From: Pseudomonadota bacterium
GTDB taxonomy: Bacteria; Pseudomonadota; Alphaproteobacteria; Acetobacterales; Acetobacteraceae
Length of the DNA stretch: 64,000 nt
Assembly (NCBI GenBank): GCA_021801255.1
Contig: JAJYYH010000036.1
Coordinates: 248,001-312,000 of the forward strand
Reading direction: 5' to 3'
In this document: piece after piece, positions 60,518-64,000 of the stretch
Position numbering within the stretch: the first letter of the stretch is position 1
Layout of the letters: every line of letters starts with the position of its first letter
The notes under the pieces: generated by a model
Database searches by the model: none
The model's input: only the letters and a program-made list of their open reading frames with translations
Told to the model about the DNA's origin: nothing
Made by a program: the position numbers and the translations under genes

Positions 60518-60863
60518 GAACGCGCCAAAGCTGCCGACTTACCCGGGAACCGACAGGAGACCCGATGTCTCCTGAGGACGCGGGTTTTCCCAGGATGGAT
60601 TGAGTTTAACGCTTTGCGCCGAGCCCTGGCGTCAGCCGCCACCAGCACGGCGGATTTGGTGAAAATGCCGCGCGGTTGGCGTTGCGGCGCCTCGTGCGCT
60701 GTCGTATCGTCTGCCCAGGTGGGGCCGGCAGGACGCAAAGAACGTCCGGGTTGCCGCCGGGGGGAAGACATGCTGCCGGGCAGCGTGTCGGTTCAGGCAA
60801 GGGGCCTTGCGGGCAAAAACGCGCCGCGCGAAACCGGCCCCGCAGACAGAAAGGCATGTGACG
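60518..60863. other. Region between gcrA and the cold-shock gene
   Basis: The 346 bases begin with a hairpin AGGAGAC-CCGAT-GTCTCCT (60555-60573), which probably terminates gcrA and shares the ACCCGGGAACCGACAG context with repeat copy B. The rest is GC-rich leader sequence ahead of the cold-shock gene, without a recognisable gene. A long structured leader would be consistent with cold-shock mRNAs. Confidence 0.5.
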
Positions 60864-61073
60864 ATGCCGCAGGGCACCGTGAAGTGGTTCAATCCAACCA
60901 AGGGCTACGGCTTCATTGCCCCCGATAGCGGGGGAAAGGACGTCTTCGTCCATATCAGCGCCGTCCAGAAAGCCGGCTTGAGAAGCCTCAATGAGGGGCA
61001 AAAGCTCGGCTTCGAGATCGAGCAGCAGCAGAACGGGCGCGCCGCGGCGGTCAATCTGGCGAAACTCGATTGA
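60864..61073 (+). CDS. Cold-shock domain protein (CspA family)
   Basis: This 69-residue OB-fold protein begins [20 protein letters not shown], which contains RNP1 (KGYGFI), and has RNP2 as DVFVHISAV. It should bind single-stranded nucleic acid and act as an RNA chaperone. The ATG at 60864 is given by family length; an upstream frame adds a basic 19-residue extension with weak support. Confidence 0.94.
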   Translation: MPQGTVKWFNPTKGYGFIAPDSGGKDVFVHISAVQKAGLRSLNEGQKLGFEIEQQQNGRAAAVNLAKLD

Positions 61074-61444
61074 GCCGGGGACGCGGCTGAAGCCAGGCCG
61101 GACGCGACCTTGATCCGCGCTCTGGCCGACGGTCCGTGGGGGTGATAGAGGTAAATGGCCCGCGCGCCGCTGGTCGCGTGGAAGGGGGGTGCTCGATGTC
61201 TGCTCGTGTTCTTTTTTTCCGGCGTCGCGCCATGCGGGCCGCGCCGCAACGAAGGTCAAGCGCGCTGCGGGTCTGCCATGCGGGGCGAGGATACAGATTG
61301 CGCCTTGCGTCCCGCGCCGTGCTCCGCTTCAACTAATCTCGCTATATTCCTGGCTGGGTTCTCTCTGCCTGGTTGTCTTTCGTTCGTCCCCTTCGCCGCC
61401 TTGCCATCCTGGCCCGCCCGCCCGCGAAAGGATTGTCGCTTTTC
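61074..61444. other. Intergenic region before the methyltransferase
   Basis: The 371 bases carry no recognised gene. Short overlapping frames on both strands are Arg-rich shadows. A TATATT at about 61339 may be a -10, but no matching -35 is clear. No hairpin typical of termination is seen after the cold-shock gene. Confidence 0.4.
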
Positions 61445-62125
61445 ATGTCCCATGCCTTTCCCACCCCGCGTGCCGCGCCGAAAGCTGCCCTCGACGCGGA
61501 AGCGGTACGCGCCGCCTATCGTCGCTGGGCCGGCGTCTATGACACGGTATTCGGCGGGGTTTCCGCCATTGCTCGCCGTCGCGCGGTCGCCGAGGTCAAT
61601 CGCCTGCCGGGCAACGCCATTCTCGAGGTGGGCGTTGGCACCGGCCTCGCTTTGCCGGCCTATGCGCTGGGCAAGCGCATCACGGGCATCGATCTTTCCG
61701 CCGAGATGCTGTCGCGGGCGCGCCGCCGCGCGGCCGAGACCGGGCTGTTGCAGGTCGAGGCGCTGATCGAGATGGACGCCGAGGCGATGGCTTTCGAGGA
61801 CGGGTGTTTCGATGCGGCGGTGGCGATGTTCGTCGCCTCGGTGGTGCCGCATCCGCGCCGGTTGATGGCGGAAATGCGGCGCGTCGTGCGCCCTGGCGGG
61901 CATTTGCTGTTCGTCAACCATTTCGCCGCCGAGCGGGGTCCGCGCTGGTGGGTGGAACGCGCCCTGGCGCCGGCCTCGCGCGCGCTCGGCTGGCATCCCG
62001 ATTTCGCCTTCGATGCGCTGCTCACCGCCGAGGAGCGCGCCCACGCCCAGCTGTCCTCGGTGCCGCCCTTCGGCCTCTTCACCTTGATCCGCCTGCCCAA
62101 CCTCGCCGCCGGAGAAACCGCCTAA
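61445..62125 (+). CDS. SAM-dependent methyltransferase, PmtA-like (phosphatidylethanolamine N-methyltransferase)
   Basis: This 226-residue class I methyltransferase has the SAM-binding motif LEVGVGTGLALP, ITGIDLSAEML (motif post-I) and VVRPGGHLLFVNHF. The N-terminal YRRWAGVYDTVFGGVS region and the overall size resemble alphaproteobacterial PmtA, which makes phosphatidylcholine by three methylations. Ubiquinone/menaquinone-type methyltransferases share these motifs, so the substrate is tentative. The ATG at 61445 is selected by family length. Confidence 0.78.
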   Translation: MSHAFPTPRAAPKAALDAEAVRAAYRRWAGVYDTVFGGVSAIARRRAVAEVNRLPGNAILEVGVGTGLALPAYALGKRITGIDLSAEMLSRARRRAAETGLLQVEALIEMDAEAMAFEDGCFDAAVAMFVASVVPHPRRLMAEMRRVVRPGGHLLFVNHFAAERGPRWWVERALAPASRALGWHPDFAFDALLTAEERAHAQLSSVPPFGLFTLIRLPNLAAGETA

Positions 62126-62185
62126 CGCCAGAAACCGCCTAACGCCCCAGTCAGGGTTTCCAAAGGCGTTGCCATTGGTGGGGGT

Positions 62186-62238
62186 GCAGGGGCAAAGCCC
62201 CTGCGTTCCTCAGGCCACCACGTTCCTTCAGGCCACCA
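62186..62238. repeat. Palindrome and direct repeats before cobT stop
   Basis: GCAGGGGCAAAGCCCCTGC (62186-62204) is followed by CGTTCCTCAGGCCACCA and CGTTCCTTCAGGCCACCA in tandem; the second copy supplies the last codons of cobT. The site lies between convergent genes and may act as a terminator. Confidence 0.5.
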
Positions 62239-64000
62239 GCGGCGCCCGCTCCATGCTGGCGCGCGCCCAGGCCAGGGCGGCGTCCTCGTCGAATAATTCG
62301 GCAAGATTTTTCATCATCGTTCCGCCCAGCTCCTCGGCGTCCACGATGGTCACGGCGCGGCGGTAATAGCGCGTGACATCGTGGCCGATGCCAATGGCGG
62401 TGAGTTCGACCGCCTCGACCCGCTCGATTTCGCGGATCACCTCACGCAGATGGCGTTCGAGGTAGTTGCCGGCATTGACGGAGAGTGTGCTGTCATCGAC
62501 CGGGGCGCCGTCGCTGATCACCATCAGGATGCGCCGCCGCTCGGGCCGGCCGAGCAGGCGGCGATAGGCCCAGAGCAGCGCCTCGCCGTCGATATTCTCC
62601 TTGAGCAGCCCCTCGCGCAGCATCAGGCCGAGATTCTTGCGCGCCCGCCGCCACGGCGCATCGGCGCTCTTGTAGATGATGTGGCGGAGATCGTTGAGCC
62701 GGCCGGGATCGCGCGGCTTGCCCTCGGCGACCCAGCGTTCGCGGCACTGTCCGCCTTTCCAGGCGCGGGTGGTAAAACCGAGGATTTCCACCTTGACCGC
62801 GCAGCGCTCAAGCGTCCGCGCCAGGATATCGCCGCACATCGCCGCCACCGTGATCGGCCGGCCACGCATCGAGCCGGAGTTGTCGATCAGCAAACTCACC
62901 ACGGTGTCGCGAAACTCGGTCTCGCGTTCGCGCTTGTAGGAGAGCGATTGCAAGGGGTTGACGATGACGCGGGCGAGCCGGCCAGCATCGAGCAGCCCCT
63001 CTTCGAGGTCGAATTCCCAGGCGCGGGTCTGCTGGGCGAGCAGGCGGCGTTGCAGGCGGTTGGCGAGCTTGCTGACGACACCTTGCAGATGCTGGAGCTG
63101 CTGGTCGAGCTGCTGGCGCAGCCGCACGAGTTCGTCGGCATCGCACAGATCCTCGGCCGCCACTTCCTGATCGAAGGCGCGGGTGAAGGCGCGATAGGCC
63201 GGCTCGTGCGGCCGCGCTTGGCTCTCGGGGCGCGGGCGCGGGCCGCCGGGGTGCTCGTCGCCCTCGGCGTCGCCCTCCTGGTCGTCGGCGTCGCCCTGCT
63301 CGTCCTCGCTCGCCTCGCCCTCGCCCTCCTCGGGGGCGGCGCCGAACAGGGAATCGGCCTCGCTTTCGGCGCTGCCCTCGCCGTCCTGGGATTGGTCCTC
63401 GGCGTCCGTCTGATCGCTGCCTTCCTCGCCGGCGTCCTCGCTCTCCTCACTTTCGGCCTCCGCCGCGGCGAGATGGAGGGCGGCGAGCAGTTTGCGGGCG
63501 GCGCGGGCGAAGACGGCTTGGTCTTCCTGGGCACGGGCGAGATCGCCGAGCGCCGCTTCGGCCTCGGGCAGCAGCGTCGCGCGCCATCGCTCGAGCGCCT
63601 CGGTGGGCAGCCCCGGCGTCGCGCGGCCCGACATAAGCTCGCGCGCGAGCAGCGCCAGCGCGGTGGCGGCGGGCAGCGACTGGTCGCGGCCGAGCCGGTC
63701 AAGCCCGGCGCTCTCGATGCCCTCGATCAGCCTGGCATCGAGATTGGCAGCGACGCCGGCCATATGCCGCGCTCCGATGACCTCGACGCGGGCCTGCTCG
63801 AGGGCATCAAACACGTCGCGCGCCTCGCGTTCCGCCGGGCTGCGCGCCGCATGCACCGCTTCGTCGTGATAGCGCAGGCGGAGTGCGAGGCTGTCGGCGG
63901 CGCCGCGCAGCCGGGCGATTTCGGCCGCCGGCAAGGCGCGCGTCGGCAGCGGCAGCCGCGCGCGTTTGCCGGAAACACCCGAGGGGCCGGGTTGATAGGC
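62228..64000 (-). CDS. cobT: Cobaltochelatase subunit CobT (5' end beyond the window)
   Basis: CobT is the AAA+-partner subunit with a VWA domain in aerobic CobNST cobalt insertion. The C-terminal VWA domain has the MIDAS motif in [13 protein letters not shown], and the end contains [17 protein letters not shown]. The middle carries a highly acidic Glu/Asp/Ser stretch of about 100 residues (about 155-255 of the visible product), normal for CobT. The frame is open to base 64000 without a stop, and a family-like N-terminal segment ([14 protein letters not shown]) precedes the TTG once taken as a start at 63934, so the gene starts outside the window. Partner cobS/cobN are not visible. Confidence 0.93.
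   Translation of the reverse strand, partial: AYQPGPSGVSGKRARLPLPTRALPAAEIARLRGAADSLALRLRYHDEAVHAARSPAEREARDVFDALEQARVEVIGARHMAGVAANLDARLIEGIESAGLDRLGRDQSLPAATALALLARELMSGRATPGLPTEALERWRATLLPEAEAALGDLARAQEDQAVFARAARKLLAALHLAAAEAESEESEDAGEEGSDQTDAEDQSQDGEGSAESEADSLFGAAPEEGEGEASEDEQGDADDQEGDAEGDEHPGGPRPRPESQARPHEPAYRAFTRAFDQEVAAEDLCDADELVRLRQQLDQQLQHLQGVVSKLANRLQRRLLAQQTRAWEFDLEEGLLDAGRLARVIVNPLQSLSYKRERETEFRDTVVSLLIDNSGSMRGRPITVAAMCGDILARTLERCAVKVEILGFTTRAWKGGQCRERWVAEGKPRDPGRLNDLRHIIYKSADAPWRRARKNLGLMLREGLLKENIDGEALLWAYRRLLGRPERRRILMVISDGAPVDDSTLSVNAGNYLERHLREVIREIERVEAVELTAIGIGHDVTRYYRRAVTIVDAEELGGTMMKNLAELFDEDAALAWARASMERAPLVA

Overview
The window is GC-rich, densely coded chromosomal DNA from an alphaproteobacterium, most likely of the Acetobacteraceae (Rhodospirillales). 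Supporting features are GcrA, the fliL-fliM-DUF6468-motE flagellar arrangement, LpxI, CobT, a Hint-domain beta-helix protein, a PQQ dehydrogenase, an isoquinoline-oxidoreductase-type molybdoenzyme and a methanopterin-dependent C1 enzyme. I saw no rRNA, tRNA, CRISPR array, transposase or prophage gene.

Layout. (1) 1-4612, minus strand: fatty-acid synthesis genes fabD, fabG, acpP, fabF, then mltG. (2) 4947-10131: glyoxylate carboligase, a class I glutamine-amidotransferase-type hydrolase and a secreted beta-helix/Hint protein. (3) 10389-20842: two divergent flagellar units, flgF-flgG-flgA-flgH on minus and fliL-fliM-DUF6468-motE-cheY-cheZ-TPR protein on plus; a near-consensus sigma-54 promoter sits ahead of flgF. 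(4) 21474-29829: comM, a periplasmic oxidation island (Tat-type Rieske protein, PQQ dehydrogenase, unknown secreted protein) and a two-subunit molybdenum hydroxylase. (5) 29849-36202: LPS/surface-polysaccharide genes (O-antigen ligase, two glycosyltransferases, asparagine synthase) and a CoA-transferase. (6) 36287-47640, minus strand: a continuous nitrogen-scavenging block, urtABCDE followed by ureD, an AT-rich foreign-looking gene, ureA, ureB, ureC, ureE, ureF and ureG, headed by a sigma-54-type promoter. (7) 47881-53040: mch, then a plus-strand lipid-tailoring set (PlsC, GT2, LpxL-like acyltransferase, halogenase-like flavoenzyme). (8) 53063-64000: a NadD-RsfS fusion, a Crp/Fnr regulator, thiolase, lpxI, glyoxalase, fluC, a universal stress protein, gcrA, a cold-shock protein, a PmtA-like methyltransferase and cobT, which runs off the right edge.

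How the parts work together. The urt/ure block imports urea with an ABC transporter and hydrolyses it, with all urease accessory genes present except a dedicated nickel transporter. The oxidation island and mch point to periplasmic alcohol oxidation and H4MPT-linked C1 metabolism, although the partner genes lie outside the window. Flagellar assembly and CheY/CheZ switching are encoded together.

The most unusual points are: the roughly 25% GC membrane gene spliced into the urease operon with coupled start and stop codons; an 18-bp tandem repeat read in two frames (His-rich UreE tail and stacked UreF starts); the PQQ dehydrogenase with a lanthanide-type aspartate but no vicinal cysteines; the NadD-RsfS fusion; and several families of intergenic palindromic repeats.
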